Positions 52,676-62,756 are shown, counted from the first letter of the stretch. The stretch: DNA of 64,000 nucleotides from Flavihumibacter rivuli (GCF_018595685.2 NZ_CP092334.1:90001-154000), one strand, 5' to 3'. Numbers and translations: made by a program. The notes: a model not told the origin generated them from the letters alone.

Positions 52676-53566
52676 TTAATCCTTATTCTCCTGTCTTTTC
52701 CTGAATAGCAGTTGGATGTCTTTTTCAAAAAGCCTGCTGTAGATGAATGCAAGTATGCCTATTGATAGAAGGTCTAGAACGGTATTCAGGATGCTTCCTT
52801 CGAAGCCAAAGGATCCGCCCGTGAGAAATGGGGGCCCATCCAGGTAAGTATTCAGAAGGGAAGGAAGTCCTAGTCCACTTACCGAATAACCTAGAATCGG
52901 CCCCTGCAGGAAATTCCACCAAAAATGAAGTCCAATGCCAAACCACAGGCTGCCGGTGAAAAGGTAATTGAGTCCGAGTAAAATTCCTGCCAGGAAAACA
53001 TTGGCAAGTGCCAGCCAGTTACTGCCAGGGTTGGCACCATGGAAAAGGGCGAATACCAGTGCGCTTATCGCCAATGAAAAGGCAGGTGGAAAAGAGTCAA
53101 TGAGGTTGCGGAGAATATATCCCCTGAATACCAGTTCTTCGGTAAAGGAAACGATCAGCATCAATGCAAATGACAGGGCCAGTGCTGGTCCATTAGCGGT
53201 AACATCCATCCATTTTAGGTTGTTATTGGCAACCAGTATAATTGTGCCGGTTCCCAGGATAGCCATGGCTAAAGCAGATCCGGTAAGGGTGTTTCGAAGC
53301 CGGTCTTCATCTTGCCATCCCAGCTCCAGGAATGGCCTTTTGTCCAATGCCTTGCAAAAGACCTTGACCAGTAAGAAGCTAAAGGCGCCAAGGACCAGGA
53401 AGGTCAGGAGTGCATAGCCTGCAGGGTTGATCCCTGAAATGTTTCGGGTAAGGGACTGTATGATAAAGTTAACGGCCACCATGGTAGCCAGGTAGGTGCC
53501 GGTAAAGATCAATACCCTCAGCCAACCAGTGGTGATGGGCTTTGGGTAATCAGCAGGCTTTGCCAT
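52676..53566 (-). CDS. CPBP-family intramembrane metalloprotease
   Basis: 296 residues from the ATG at 53566 (an ATG at 53575 is equally possible). Hydrophobic multi-pass protein with the CPBP/Abi motifs: SFTEELVFRGYIL near 143-155 (Glu pair and Arg), FALFHG near 184-189 (His), and LHFWWNFLQGP (final His) near 222. The family includes Rce1-like CAAX proteases and bacteriocin-immunity proteins; bacterial substrates are unknown. Divergent from pepT with the two starts about 35 bases apart. Confidence 0.92.
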   Translation of the reverse strand: MAKPADYPKPITTGWLRVLIFTGTYLATMVAVNFIIQSLTRNISGINPAGYALLTFLVLGAFSFLLVKVFCKALDKRPFLELGWQDEDRLRNTLTGSALAMAILGTGTIILVANNNLKWMDVTANGPALALSFALMLIVSFTEELVFRGYILRNLIDSFPPAFSLAISALVFALFHGANPGSNWLALANVFLAGILLGLNYLFTGSLWFGIGLHFWWNFLQGPILGYSVSGLGLPSLLNTYLDGPPFLTGGSFGFEGSILNTVLDLLSIGILAFIYSRLFEKDIQLLFRKRQENKD

Positions 53567-53600
53567 CAAATACATTAATTTGCCCAAAATTATTCATTTC

Positions 53601-54848
53601 ATGGCCAATGCATATGCATATACCGTCAAGGATAGGTTTTTACGCTATGTTAAGGTAGATACGCAGAGTGACCCGCAAGCTACCTGTTTCCCTTCTACTG
53701 AAAAGCAAAAGGACCTGGGAAGGATGCTGGTAGAGGAGTTGAAAGCAATAGGGCTGCAGGATGCCGAAATGGATGAGAACGGGTATGTATATGCGACAAT
53801 ACCTTCCAATTCGCCCAGAAATGTTCCTGTAATTTGTTTCTGTTCCCATATGGATACGGCTCCTGACTGCAGTGGAGCCGGCGTGAAGCCCATAGTACAT
53901 CATAGGTACGATGGCAGTGATATCGTTTTGCCGGATGACCCAACCCAGGTGATCAGTGTGAAAGATCATCCTTATCTCGCGGAAAAGGTAGGGGATGATA
54001 TCATTACTGCTTCCGGTACTACATTGCTGGGTGCCGACGATAAAGCTGGTGTGGCCATTATAATGGACCTGGCTAATTACCTGGTGCAGCATCCGGAAAT
54101 AAAGCATGGGAAGATCAGGATATTGTTCACCCCTGACGAGGAGGTGGGAAGGGGAGTGGAGAAACTTGACCTGGCAAAGCTTGGGGCTGATATTGGCTAT
54201 ACACTGGATGCAGGGGAATTGGGTAGTCTGGAAGAAGAAAATTTTTCAGCCGATGGTGTTACGGTTACCTTTCATGGTGTAAGTGCCCATCCGGGATATG
54301 CCAAGGGGAAGATGGTAAATGCCTTAAAAGTAGCAGCTGCATTTTTAGATGCCTTGCCGAAAGAAGGGTTGTCGCCGGAAACCACTTCAGGAAGGGACGG
54401 ATTCGTTCATCCTGTCTACCTGTCCGGTATAGCCGAAAAAGCCACCCTGCAGTTTATCATTCGTGACTTTATTACTGAGCGTTTGGGGGAATATGAATAT
54501 TTACTGCAGCATACCCTGGATGAAGTGTTGAAGCAGTTTCCCGGGGCAAAGGCAGAATTTGAAGTGAAGGAACAATACCGGAATATGAGGGAGGTGCTGG
54601 ATCGGCATCCCGCTGTAGTAGCCAATGCAGAAGAGGCTATGCGCAGGTTGGGGATCACTGCCAGGAAGCATCCGATCAGGGGCGGAACCGATGGGTCAAG
54701 GCTGTCCTATATGGGCCTTCCTTGTCCAAACATCTTCACTGGTGAGATGGCGTTACATAGCAAGCATGAATACGTAAGCGTACAGGATATGCAGAAGAGC
54801 GTAGATGTGCTGGTGGAACTGGTGCAGATCTGGGAGCAGCAAGCATGA
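53601..54848 (+). CDS. pepT: peptidase T (tripeptide aminopeptidase)
   Basis: 415 residues from the ATG at 53601. M20 dizinc peptidase: CSHMDTAPD (zinc His and catalytic Asp), TTLLGADDKAG (bridging Asp), FTPDEEVGRG (catalytic Glu pair) and TLDAGELG. The final zinc ligand region is HSKHEYVSV near 393-401. It cleaves the N-terminal residue from tripeptides. The proximal CPBP gene is on the other strand, so there is no operon. Confidence 0.97.
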   Translation: MANAYAYTVKDRFLRYVKVDTQSDPQATCFPSTEKQKDLGRMLVEELKAIGLQDAEMDENGYVYATIPSNSPRNVPVICFCSHMDTAPDCSGAGVKPIVHHRYDGSDIVLPDDPTQVISVKDHPYLAEKVGDDIITASGTTLLGADDKAGVAIIMDLANYLVQHPEIKHGKIRILFTPDEEVGRGVEKLDLAKLGADIGYTLDAGELGSLEEENFSADGVTVTFHGVSAHPGYAKGKMVNALKVAAAFLDALPKEGLSPETTSGRDGFVHPVYLSGIAEKATLQFIIRDFITERLGEYEYLLQHTLDEVLKQFPGAKAEFEVKEQYRNMREVLDRHPAVVANAEEAMRRLGITARKHPIRGGTDGSRLSYMGLPCPNIFTGEMALHSKHEYVSVQDMQKSVDVLVELVQIWEQQA

Positions 54849-54922
54849 AAAATTTAACCATATTGCAACCCCTGTGAAGGGGGATGCGTCTTCATCACAC
54901 TAACCAATAAAACCAACTGTTT

Positions 54923-55855
54923 ATGCCAGAGTTTATCTTATCCAATTTATGGGTGCTCATTGTTATCCTGCTTCTTTTTGCGGGTCTAAAAACCATTAAC
55001 CAGGGTACTGTGGGCGTAGTGACCATGTTCGGTAAGTACCGCCGGGTGTTACATCCCGGTTTGAATTTCATCATCCCTTTTATTGAACAGATATCCAAGC
55101 GGGTATCTATCCAGAACCGTTCAGTGGAAATGGAGTTCCAGGCTGTTACAGCCGACCAGGCCAATGTTTACTTTAAAAGCATGCTGTTGTATGCGGTGCA
55201 GAATGAAGATGAGGGAACCATTAAGAAGGTAGCTTTCAAGTTCATCAGTGACCGAGACCTGATGCAGGCATTATCACGGACCATTGAGGGTACCATACGA
55301 TCCTTTGTTGCGACCAAAAGGCAGGCAGAGATCCTGGCTTTGAGGAAAGAGATCGTGGAGTATGTGAAGGACCAGATCGACCAGTTGCTGGAGGAATGGG
55401 GGTACCACCTGCTGGACCTGCAGATCAATGATATCACCTTTGACCAGGCGATCATGGACTCCATGAGTAAGGTAGTGGCTTCCAATAACCTCAAGGCTGC
55501 GGCAGAAAATGAAGGCCAGGCATTATTGATCACCAAGACCAAGGCTGCAGAAGCGGAAGGTAATGCTATTAAGATCGCTGCTGAAGCAGAAAGGGAGGCC
55601 GCCAGGCTGCGTGGCCAGGGTGTGGCGCTGTTCCGTGAGGAAGTTGCAAAAGGTATGACGGAAGCGGCCGAAAGAATGAAGCAGGCCAACCTGGATACCA
55701 ACGTGATCCTTTTCAGTATGTGGACAGAAGCCATCAAGAACTTTGCAGAATATGGAAAGGGCAATGTGATCTTCCTGGATGGAAGCGCGGATGGTATGGA
55801 AAAGACCATGAAGCAGATCCAGGGAATGATGATGAAGCAGATTGGTGAGAAGTAA
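54923..55855 (+). CDS. SPFH/band 7 membrane protein (slipin type)
   Basis: 310 residues. One N-terminal membrane hairpin (about 7-22), the SPFH domain (TVGVVTMFGKYRRVLHPGLNFI then RSVEMEFQAVTADQANV) and a long C-terminal coiled coil of Ala/Glu repeats (AAEAEREAARLRGQG). Such proteins assemble into large rings in lipid microdomains and associate with membrane proteases or NfeD. No nfeD gene adjoins it. Ends before a terminator. Confidence 0.92.
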   Translation: MPEFILSNLWVLIVILLLFAGLKTINQGTVGVVTMFGKYRRVLHPGLNFIIPFIEQISKRVSIQNRSVEMEFQAVTADQANVYFKSMLLYAVQNEDEGTIKKVAFKFISDRDLMQALSRTIEGTIRSFVATKRQAEILALRKEIVEYVKDQIDQLLEEWGYHLLDLQINDITFDQAIMDSMSKVVASNNLKAAAENEGQALLITKTKAAEAEGNAIKIAAEAEREAARLRGQGVALFREEVAKGMTEAAERMKQANLDTNVILFSMWTEAIKNFAEYGKGNVIFLDGSADGMEKTMKQIQGMMMKQIGEK

Positions 55856-55917
55856 GGCCTGATAAGGGATTTGCCTGATAATATGAGTCAGCCTCATCGA
55901 AAGGGTGGTGACATTTG

Positions 55918-55949
55918 CCGGGAGTAGCTCCATGCTTCTCCCGGTTTTC
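55918..55949 (+). terminator. terminator after SPFH gene
   Basis: CCGGGAG / CTCCCGG with a 13-base loop and TTTTCT. Confidence 0.75.
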
Positions 55950-56075
55950 TCTTTAGGAAATGTTAATAGCTGGCCAATCCCTGCCGGCTAAGAAATAATC
56001 ACATAATTTTCACGTTGGCAGCATAATTGTCTTAAAAACTGCATATCCCATTACATTTGTCAAAATAAAAATTGC

Positions 56076-56780
56076 ATGAATCTATTCCTGTTGCAGATCG
56101 CCGATACTGCCAGAAGGCTGGCAGATAGTACCCAAGCGGCGTTAGGTGCGAGTCCTGCCCCTAAGATGAACCTGATAGACCTGCTGATGCAAGGTGGTGT
56201 ATTGATGATACCGCTTGCCCTGCTTTTTGTGCTTGCAGTTTATTTTTTCTTTGAACGCTTTATTGCCATCAATAAGGCTGGAAAGATCGATGCCAATTTC
56301 ATGAGCATTATCCGTGACCATATCCTGAGTGGAAATGTAAGTGCGGCCCGCTCCCTGGCAAAGAATACCAATAACCCGGTAGCCCGGATGATCGATAAAG
56401 GTATCCAGCGTATCGGCAAGCCGATTGATGCGATCGAGAAGAGTATGGAAAACGTAGGAAAACTGGAGATGTATAAAATGGAACGCAACCTTTCGGTATT
56501 GTCCCTGATTTCAGGTGTGGCACCGATGTTTGGCTTTCTCGGTACCATTGTGGGGATGGTGCAGTTATTCTTTGGAATTTCCTCTACCGGAGAATATACC
56601 CTCAGTACCATTGCCAGTGGTATCTATGTAAAGATGATCACCTCCGCAACAGGTTTGATCATCGGATTGCTGGCCTATGTGGGGCATAGTTTCCTCAATG
56701 CGCAGATCGATAAGACGGTGAACAAAATGGAGGCTGCGAGTGCAGAGTTTATCGATACCCTGCAGGAACCAACAAGGTAG
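56076..56780 (+). CDS. MotA/TolQ/ExbB proton channel protein
   Basis: 234 residues. A 30-residue hydrophilic N-terminus precedes TM1 (about 39-63), a cytosolic helical loop, and two more helices with LISGVAPMFGFLGTIVGMVQLF near 145-166 (TM2) and TM3 near 185-205. It is the pore subunit that couples proton flow to TonB or Tol work at the outer membrane. Paired with the ExbD/TolR gene 70 bases downstream. Whether the pair serves TonB or Tol cannot be told from sequence. Confidence 0.92.
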   Translation: MNLFLLQIADTARRLADSTQAALGASPAPKMNLIDLLMQGGVLMIPLALLFVLAVYFFFERFIAINKAGKIDANFMSIIRDHILSGNVSAARSLAKNTNNPVARMIDKGIQRIGKPIDAIEKSMENVGKLEMYKMERNLSVLSLISGVAPMFGFLGTIVGMVQLFFGISSTGEYTLSTIASGIYVKMITSATGLIIGLLAYVGHSFLNAQIDKTVNKMEAASAEFIDTLQEPTR

Positions 56781-56850
56781 TGCCACCTATAAGGGTTCTG
56801 CCGTAAAAACCCTGCAGGATTAACATGTATAATTCACCAGAATCATTACC

Positions 56851-57255
56851 ATGAATTTAAGAAAGCGAATAAGGGGGCATGCAGAAGTGCACACGGGGGC
56901 ATTGAACGATATCCTGTTCATTCTGTTGTTGTTCTTCCTCATTGTGTCCACCCTTGCCAACCCCAATGTGATCAAGCTTTCCCAGCCCAAGGCCAAGAGT
57001 GATACCAAGGCTAAACAGACCGTGGTGGTGAGTATTGACGCCAATAACCAATTCTATGTGGGGACCTCAAAGGTTTCGCTGGAGGAGCTGAAAGCAAAAT
57101 TGCAGCCCATATTAGCCAGGGAAACCGATCAGCCTTCTGTGGTGATCAATGCGGACAAACAGGTGCCAGTTGAGAATGTTGTTGCGGTGATGCGGGTGGC
57201 CAGGGAATTGGGGGCCAGGTCCGTTTTGGCCGTTGATAAGAATGGCGCACAGTAA
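56851..57255 (+). CDS. ExbD/TolR-type biopolymer transport protein
   Basis: 134 residues. Short cytosolic N-terminus, one membrane helix (about 19-38) that holds the proton-accepting Asp20 in ALNDILFILLLFF, and a periplasmic domain with KQTVVVSIDANNQFYVG and the closing domain. Works with the TolQ-like channel upstream. No TonB gene follows in this window; the next gene is convergent. Confidence 0.93.
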   Translation: MNLRKRIRGHAEVHTGALNDILFILLLFFLIVSTLANPNVIKLSQPKAKSDTKAKQTVVVSIDANNQFYVGTSKVSLEELKAKLQPILARETDQPSVVINADKQVPVENVVAVMRVARELGARSVLAVDKNGAQ

Positions 57256-57273
57256 GTAATAATGAAAATATTG

Positions 57274-57312
57274 GGAAAGCACGGAGGTGAATCATTTGCC
57301 TTCGTGCTTTTA
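57274..57312. terminator. terminator between exbD-like and prmC genes
   Basis: AAAGCACGGAGG / CCTTCGTGCTTT with one G-T pair; overlaps the prmC stop. Confidence 0.78.
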
Positions 57313-58170
57313 TTTTGGGCATAGGGCTTTGATCATCCGGTCCTTTCCCTGAAGATCCTTCCTGGTTTGGATGTCGACCAGGCCAGCAGTCTCAAAAGCC
57401 TCCCTTACCTGGCCAGCCAGGTTTTCATGAATCTCAACATAGATCCTTGCTCCGGGTTTTACGTTTTGCATGGCAAATCCTGCGATGGCTGCATAAAAAA
57501 CAACGGCATCGTTATCCGGTACAAAAAGTGCTATGCCGGGTTCGAATTTCACAACATGCGGATCCATCTGGTGGCTTTCTGCCTTTGGGATATAAGGTGG
57601 GTTGCTGATGATGATGTCTGGCCGGGGTAGCTGCCCCCAGCTTGCGTTGTCAAGGAAGTCCAGATGGTGGAAGCTGATATTTGCCCCCAGGCTGCTGGCA
57701 TTCTCAGTAGCTAAGGCAATTGCTCCTTCACTGATATCGCAGGTGTGGACCCTGGCATTGGGCAGTTCCAGGGAGAGTGTAATGGGGATACAACCACTTC
57801 CGGTGCCAATGTCAAGGATACAGGGATTGGGATGGGCTCCTTTTTCATCTTTTATAACCCATTCTACCAATTCTTCCGTTTCTGGTCTTGGGATCAAAAC
57901 CCGTTCATCTACTTTAAAAGGATATTTCCAGAACCAGGCTTCGTTTAATACATATTGAATTGGCCTATGGTTGGTGAGTTCCGATTGCCAGGTTTGGAAA
58001 CGGATAATCTGGGGGTTTGTAAGGGCTTTTGAAGCATTTTTTCGCATATCCATTTCTGTTAACCCGGTGATTTTTTCCATCAACATGCCTGTAATAAGCA
58101 TTGATTCCTTCTCAGGGTATATCTTATCCAGCGAAAACCTCAATTGATCATATGCTTCCTTAATGTTCAT
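57310..58170 (-). CDS. prmC: release factor glutamine methyltransferase PrmC (HemK)
   Basis: 286 residues from the ATG at 58170. N-terminal helical domain, then a Rossmann methyltransferase domain: VLIPRPETEELVEWV near 90-104, ILDIGTGSGCIPITL near 118-132 (AdoMet loop) and the ISNPPYIP motif near 187-194 that holds the substrate Gln. It methylates the GGQ glutamine of release factors RF1 and RF2. Divergent from the transglutaminase-like pair; a strong promoter for that pair starts 100 bases upstream. Confidence 0.96.
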   Translation of the reverse strand: MNIKEAYDQLRFSLDKIYPEKESMLITGMLMEKITGLTEMDMRKNASKALTNPQIIRFQTWQSELTNHRPIQYVLNEAWFWKYPFKVDERVLIPRPETEELVEWVIKDEKGAHPNPCILDIGTGSGCIPITLSLELPNARVHTCDISEGAIALATENASSLGANISFHHLDFLDNASWGQLPRPDIIISNPPYIPKAESHQMDPHVVKFEPGIALFVPDNDAVVFYAAIAGFAMQNVKPGARIYVEIHENLAGQVREAFETAGLVDIQTRKDLQGKDRMIKALCPK

Positions 58171-58269
58171 ACACAAATTTAGGAGTAATCTATGGGGTGG
58201 TAATAGTGATTATGATGAGATTTTTATATGTGATTAAATAATGATCTGAATATATTTTTTTTCACACAC

Positions 58270-58299
58270 TTGCATAGCTCGGCGAGGCGATTATCTTCG
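58270..58299 (+). promoter_or_regulatory. promoter of the transglutaminase-like pair
   Basis: TTG at 58270-58272, a 19-base spacer, TATCTTCG at 58292-58299 (one mismatch to TAnnTTTG). Leader about 25 bases. Confidence 0.65.
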
Positions 58300-58330
58300 C
58301 CCCATTATCCTATTTTAACTAGCACTTTTT

Positions 58331-60271
58331 ATGAGAGTACTATTCATTAGTATACTTAACCTTATCTTATTTACCGGAAAAGTTTTCTCCCAGTACCAGA
58401 ATTCAGATGAAGAAGGTCTTAATTATTCCAGCTCCCTTAAGAAATTAAACAAGAAAGCCAGGTATGGTGCCTATTCCATCCAAAAGGAAGTGGATTTTGG
58501 AACAGGCAAAGGTATCCAGGGTATCCCTATTGTTACTGCCGAAGAGAAAGGTGTTGTAGAGATGGCCTCTATACAAGACAAGTCCTTTGTTGGATATATG
58601 CTGGAGTACAACCAGTTTGTTAAAGTGATGGACTATGATTTTGAGATCTTTTACAAGGATAAGTTCAGGAGCCAGAGATATCCGCCCGCACGTGTTTCCC
58701 TGACTGATGATGAAATATTCCTTGACGATAGTTATGGGATGGTGTATGGGTTTGAAGCCAGTGAAGCCGGCCAGCGAAGCAGGTTCAAGTATAAGTACCA
58801 ATATACTGACGCTAAATATTTCACCAGGGTATTCTTTCATCAGGGTATTCCAGTATTAAAGAATTCGATCAGCCTTAAAGTTCCTGCTTGGCTGGAATTG
58901 GATATAGCTGAAAAGAACTTCAAAGGGTTCAAGATCAAAAAAGAGGTGAAGAAGGAAAAGAACTATACTGTATACACGTATACAGCTGAGAATCTTGTTG
59001 GCTATAAGCAGGAGCCGTCATCGCTTGCCAGGCCTTATTTCCTTCCACACCTGATCCTCACCGTAAGGGGGTATACAGTTGACCAGAAGAAGTACAATGG
59101 ATTCAGGTCCCTCGATGATATGTACAGCTGGTATAATTTCCTTTATAAGAAAGCAGAGAACAAACCTGAAGTGCTGAAAGACCAGGTGCAACAACTTACA
59201 GCCGGGAAGAAAACCGACGAAGAAAAGATAAAATCCATTTATTATTGGGTTCAGGACAATATCCGTTACATAGCATTTGAAGAAGGTTATTCAGGTTTCA
59301 TACCGCATACCGTGCAGGATGTATTCAAGAACAAGTATGGTGATTGTAAGGGAATGGCAAACCTGGTAACTGAAATGCTTAAACTGGCTGGTTACGAAGC
59401 CCATTTTGCCTGGGTAGGCACCAGGGATATTCCGTATGACCGGCGTGAAGTACAGTCAATGTGTGTGGATAACCATGCTATTTCTGTATTGTATTACAAG
59501 GGTAAGCCCTACTTCATTGATGGAACGGAGAAATATGCTTCATTTGGGACCAATGCCTATCGCATCCAGGGAAAGAGTGTATTGGTTGAGTTTGGTGACC
59601 AGTATAAGGTTGAGGATGTGCCTGCGGCTTCCATGTCAGATAATCAGATGAGCACTAAAGTTCGTTTGAAACTACAGGGTGATAAAATAGTAGGCCATGT
59701 GACTATGACCTATGATGGTGCTTCCCGAAACCTCTTCCATTATTATTACAATAGCATACCGGTCAACAGGAGAAAGGAATTTATGAATGAAGTGGTGAAA
59801 CTAAGCAACCGAAATACGGAGGTCGCCAATGTCAAAACTTCGGATTTCAAGAACCGTGATATCCCCATTGTGATCGAGGGAGATGTGGTATTGAGTAATC
59901 AAATCACTAAGGTCAACGACCAGTATTATGTTGGTATTGACTTTTTCCCTGGGTCCATAACCAGGTTCATACCGGATGAAGAGCGGATAAATCCGATCAA
60001 TATCAACGATGTTTTCCTTACCGCCGATGAGGTTGTGCTGGAGCTGCCTAAGGGGGCAATGGTGAAATCATTACCAGCTGCTTTTAACGCGAGTTATCTG
60101 GGCAATGAGATGGAGGGCAGCTATACCGTGAATGGCAATACGGTTACCTTGAAAAAGGTGATGAAGTTAAATTCTCCAGTTATTCACAATGCAGACTTTG
60201 CTGGTTGGAAGTCCTTTGTTAACCAGATCAAATCATTCAATAGAAACAACATTACTGTTCAAATTCCCTGA
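58331..60271 (+). CDS. secreted DUF3857/transglutaminase-like protein, active triad
   Basis: 646 residues, signal peptide 1-20 (KVFSQ). The central transglutaminase-like domain (about 300-410) has the likely catalytic triad Cys339 in YGDCKGMANL, His382 in DNHAISVLYY and Asp397 in FIDGTEKY. The flanks are beta-rich, in the DUF3857-DUF3858 arrangement typical of Bacteroidota. Members may cleave or crosslink proteins; no substrate is known. It is followed 14 bases later by a second family member, so the two form an operon. Confidence 0.9.
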   Translation: MRVLFISILNLILFTGKVFSQYQNSDEEGLNYSSSLKKLNKKARYGAYSIQKEVDFGTGKGIQGIPIVTAEEKGVVEMASIQDKSFVGYMLEYNQFVKVMDYDFEIFYKDKFRSQRYPPARVSLTDDEIFLDDSYGMVYGFEASEAGQRSRFKYKYQYTDAKYFTRVFFHQGIPVLKNSISLKVPAWLELDIAEKNFKGFKIKKEVKKEKNYTVYTYTAENLVGYKQEPSSLARPYFLPHLILTVRGYTVDQKKYNGFRSLDDMYSWYNFLYKKAENKPEVLKDQVQQLTAGKKTDEEKIKSIYYWVQDNIRYIAFEEGYSGFIPHTVQDVFKNKYGDCKGMANLVTEMLKLAGYEAHFAWVGTRDIPYDRREVQSMCVDNHAISVLYYKGKPYFIDGTEKYASFGTNAYRIQGKSVLVEFGDQYKVEDVPAASMSDNQMSTKVRLKLQGDKIVGHVTMTYDGASRNLFHYYYNSIPVNRRKEFMNEVVKLSNRNTEVANVKTSDFKNRDIPIVIEGDVVLSNQITKVNDQYYVGIDFFPGSITRFIPDEERINPININDVFLTADEVVLELPKGAMVKSLPAAFNASYLGNEMEGSYTVNGNTVTLKKVMKLNSPVIHNADFAGWKSFVNQIKSFNRNNITVQIP

Positions 60272-60285
60272 TCAATCTTATCCAG

Positions 60286-62574
60286 ATGAAAATGAAATGC
60301 CTGGCCTTTGCAGTGGCCATAACCTTTGCTTTGCCAATTGCAGCGCAGCAACGAATTGACAAGAAGGAATTACAATTGTTAAAAGAAGCTTCCGATCGTT
60401 CCCCCTTGCTGCTCAGCAGCGATAAGGATTTCGAGGTTGGCTCCGTGTCATCCAAATGGAATGAAGAAAGTGCCGTAATACTTTGCCAGAAAACAAATTT
60501 TGTTTTTGATAAGAAGGGTGTAAGTGTCGGTAAGCGGGTTGGCCGAAATATCTTTGGGTTGTTATTTGCCATTCCTTCCATGGGGTTCACAGTAGTGGCT
60601 GCTAATATGTACAATGAAACAAAGGTCATTGTAGAAGAGTCTGAACGCCGGAAGATATTGCTCAAGGATAAGTTTGCATTAGAGCAGTTTTCTGTGTTGT
60701 ATTTCCGACTGGCTGTTGAGGGTGATGCTTTTGCTGCAAGGGTTATCAAGAAAAATGGCACTGAGGTGCCGGTTGACCTGAAAGATGCTGTTAAGGTTGA
60801 AGACCCCCGTTCAGTGCCAGACCTTTTCAGGAGTTATTCTGACAAGAGGATCAGTGCCGGTTACCGACCTAATTTCTTCAAGGTGGCTATCCCTGATTTA
60901 GAGGAAGGCGATATTATTGATTATGAATTCAGGAATATCAATACCCAGCAATATTCCCAGAATCCCAAATACAAGGAGTTCAATCCTGTATACTATGTAT
61001 GTAATAAAGAGGTGCCAGTAAAGAAACAAATCATTGAGGTTGCGGCAGAGGATGATAAGTATTTCATCGGGTACAGGAGTGCAAAAGGTGCCCCTGAATT
61101 CAAGGAGGTAAATGCAAATGGTAAGCGTTTATACCGATGGGAAGACGGTGATAGGGACAGGAAACCGGATGTAAGGTATGTGAATGATCTGCTTGAGCAG
61201 CCCTCCATTAAATTCCAGGTGGTTTACGCACGTAAGGGCAATACGGATTTTGTTTGGTTTAAGGATAAGCCTGATATGCAGAAAGACATGTCCAGCGAGG
61301 AGTTTGGGACCAAAGTGAGGCATTATTGGTTCTCTAATGAAGAGCTGAAAACAAGTGATGACATGTCCATTAATGAGGATGAGGTTACTGCATGGGTCAA
61401 GTACTTTTACAAGAAGTTAAAGAAGAACGGAGTGACCAATTCAAGTGATGATGATTACATGGTCAAGGCTTACTATTATATCAGGGCGCGTACCATGTTT
61501 GAAAACTTTTCAAGCTTTGAGTTTGCCAAGATATTCTCTGGTTTGCTGGCATTAAAGAAGATCGATCATGAGATCGTGGTGTCAGCTTCTAATTTCCGCA
61601 CAACGATTGGGCAGGTTGCATTTCGACAGGAGTTGGAGTGGTTGGTGAGGTGTAAGAATAACTACTTTGTGAATCCTGGTGAGCATACCAACCCCTTCGA
61701 AGTTCCTGTTTACCTCGCAGGAAACAATGCGGTGAAGTTTAATTATTCAAATCCAAAGGGTAACGCAACCACGGAAATCTTACCTCTTGGAGATTCCAGC
61801 CTGAATGCCTTATCAGTTTCCATAAAGGCCACCCTTGATGCAGCTACTAAAGTTAACCTTAATGTGGAAAGGGGAACAGAAGTTAAGGGAGTTGCCAAGG
61901 ATGAGGTTATAGATGATATTCTCTCCCTGACCCCTTTTATTGAAACCGATTACCGCAACTACGATGGTTTGGGCTTATTTGAGGGGATGTCTGCCTCTGA
62001 AGAGGAAAAAGCAAGGGAAGAGTTGGAGATCCAAAAAAAGGAATGGAAGGAGGAAAAGCCTAAAATGATGAAGGCGTATACTGAACAACAGTATGGGGTA
62101 ACCATCGAGAAATACAATAGTTTTAAGGTTATCCAGGATGGAAGAAACTACAAGAAAAGAAACCTAAAGTATTTTGAGCAGTTTGTGTTGGGCGATATGA
62201 CCTCTAATGCCGGTGAAGACCTTGTGCTGGCTTTACCATTGCTGGTAGGGGGGCAGTCAAAGATCAAATCTGAGGAAGTGCAAAGGTCCCTCCCCGTGGA
62301 TGTTGGCTTCCCGCGAACTTTGCAATGGAATATCATTTTTGTGATCCCTGATGGGTACACGCCCGCAGGACTTGAAAGTTTGAACAAATCTGTTAGTAAT
62401 GAATATGCGGCATTTGCCAGCACTGCCAAAATTGAAGGGAATAACCTGGTACTGGAAGTAAGGAAGGTGTATAAGATGAAACACGTTTCTGTTTCCCAGT
62501 GGCCTATGTTGCTGGAGGTGTTGGAGGCGGCACATAATTTCTCCCAATCTAAAGTGGTGCTCAGGAAAAAATAG
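60286..62574 (+). CDS. secreted DUF3857/transglutaminase-like protein, apparently lacking the catalytic Cys
   Basis: 762 residues, signal peptide 1-20 (PIAAQ). The same DUF3857-like layout as the preceding protein: a beta domain (RRKILLKDKFALEQF..., 170-200), NINTQQYSQ near 215, and a middle domain that should hold the transglutaminase fold. I cannot find a DCK motif in it; the matching region reads FENFSSFEFAKIFSGLLALKK (about 405-425) with no Cys, and the RCKNNYFVNPGEH segment near 455-467 holds the only plausible His. It may be a non-catalytic partner or substrate-binding subunit. The triad loss should be checked by alignment. Confidence 0.85.
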   Translation: MKMKCLAFAVAITFALPIAAQQRIDKKELQLLKEASDRSPLLLSSDKDFEVGSVSSKWNEESAVILCQKTNFVFDKKGVSVGKRVGRNIFGLLFAIPSMGFTVVAANMYNETKVIVEESERRKILLKDKFALEQFSVLYFRLAVEGDAFAARVIKKNGTEVPVDLKDAVKVEDPRSVPDLFRSYSDKRISAGYRPNFFKVAIPDLEEGDIIDYEFRNINTQQYSQNPKYKEFNPVYYVCNKEVPVKKQIIEVAAEDDKYFIGYRSAKGAPEFKEVNANGKRLYRWEDGDRDRKPDVRYVNDLLEQPSIKFQVVYARKGNTDFVWFKDKPDMQKDMSSEEFGTKVRHYWFSNEELKTSDDMSINEDEVTAWVKYFYKKLKKNGVTNSSDDDYMVKAYYYIRARTMFENFSSFEFAKIFSGLLALKKIDHEIVVSASNFRTTIGQVAFRQELEWLVRCKNNYFVNPGEHTNPFEVPVYLAGNNAVKFNYSNPKGNATTEILPLGDSSLNALSVSIKATLDAATKVNLNVERGTEVKGVAKDEVIDDILSLTPFIETDYRNYDGLGLFEGMSASEEEKAREELEIQKKEWKEEKPKMMKAYTEQQYGVTIEKYNSFKVIQDGRNYKKRNLKYFEQFVLGDMTSNAGEDLVLALPLLVGGQSKIKSEEVQRSLPVDVGFPRTLQWNIIFVIPDGYTPAGLESLNKSVSNEYAAFASTAKIEGNNLVLEVRKVYKMKHVSVSQWPMLLEVLEAAHNFSQSKVVLRKK

Positions 62575-62598
62575 GATGAATCTTTTTTCACTCAATCC

Positions 62599-62628
62599 AA
62601 AAACCCGCAGAAATGCGGGTTTTTTTTG
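62599..62628 (+). terminator. terminator of the transglutaminase-like pair
   Basis: AAAACCCGCA GAAA TGCGGGTTTT with GNRA loop and T-run. Confidence 0.92.
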
Positions 62629-62756
62629 TGGGCGAATATTGATTAAATAAAAAATTAATATGTTTGCTTTTTCAGGCGCTTCACCTGGCAGCACAGGGGA
62701 GCCTTGATCAAACCATTTTATGCCATTCCATTAAACCAAACCATTAAAATTTTACT

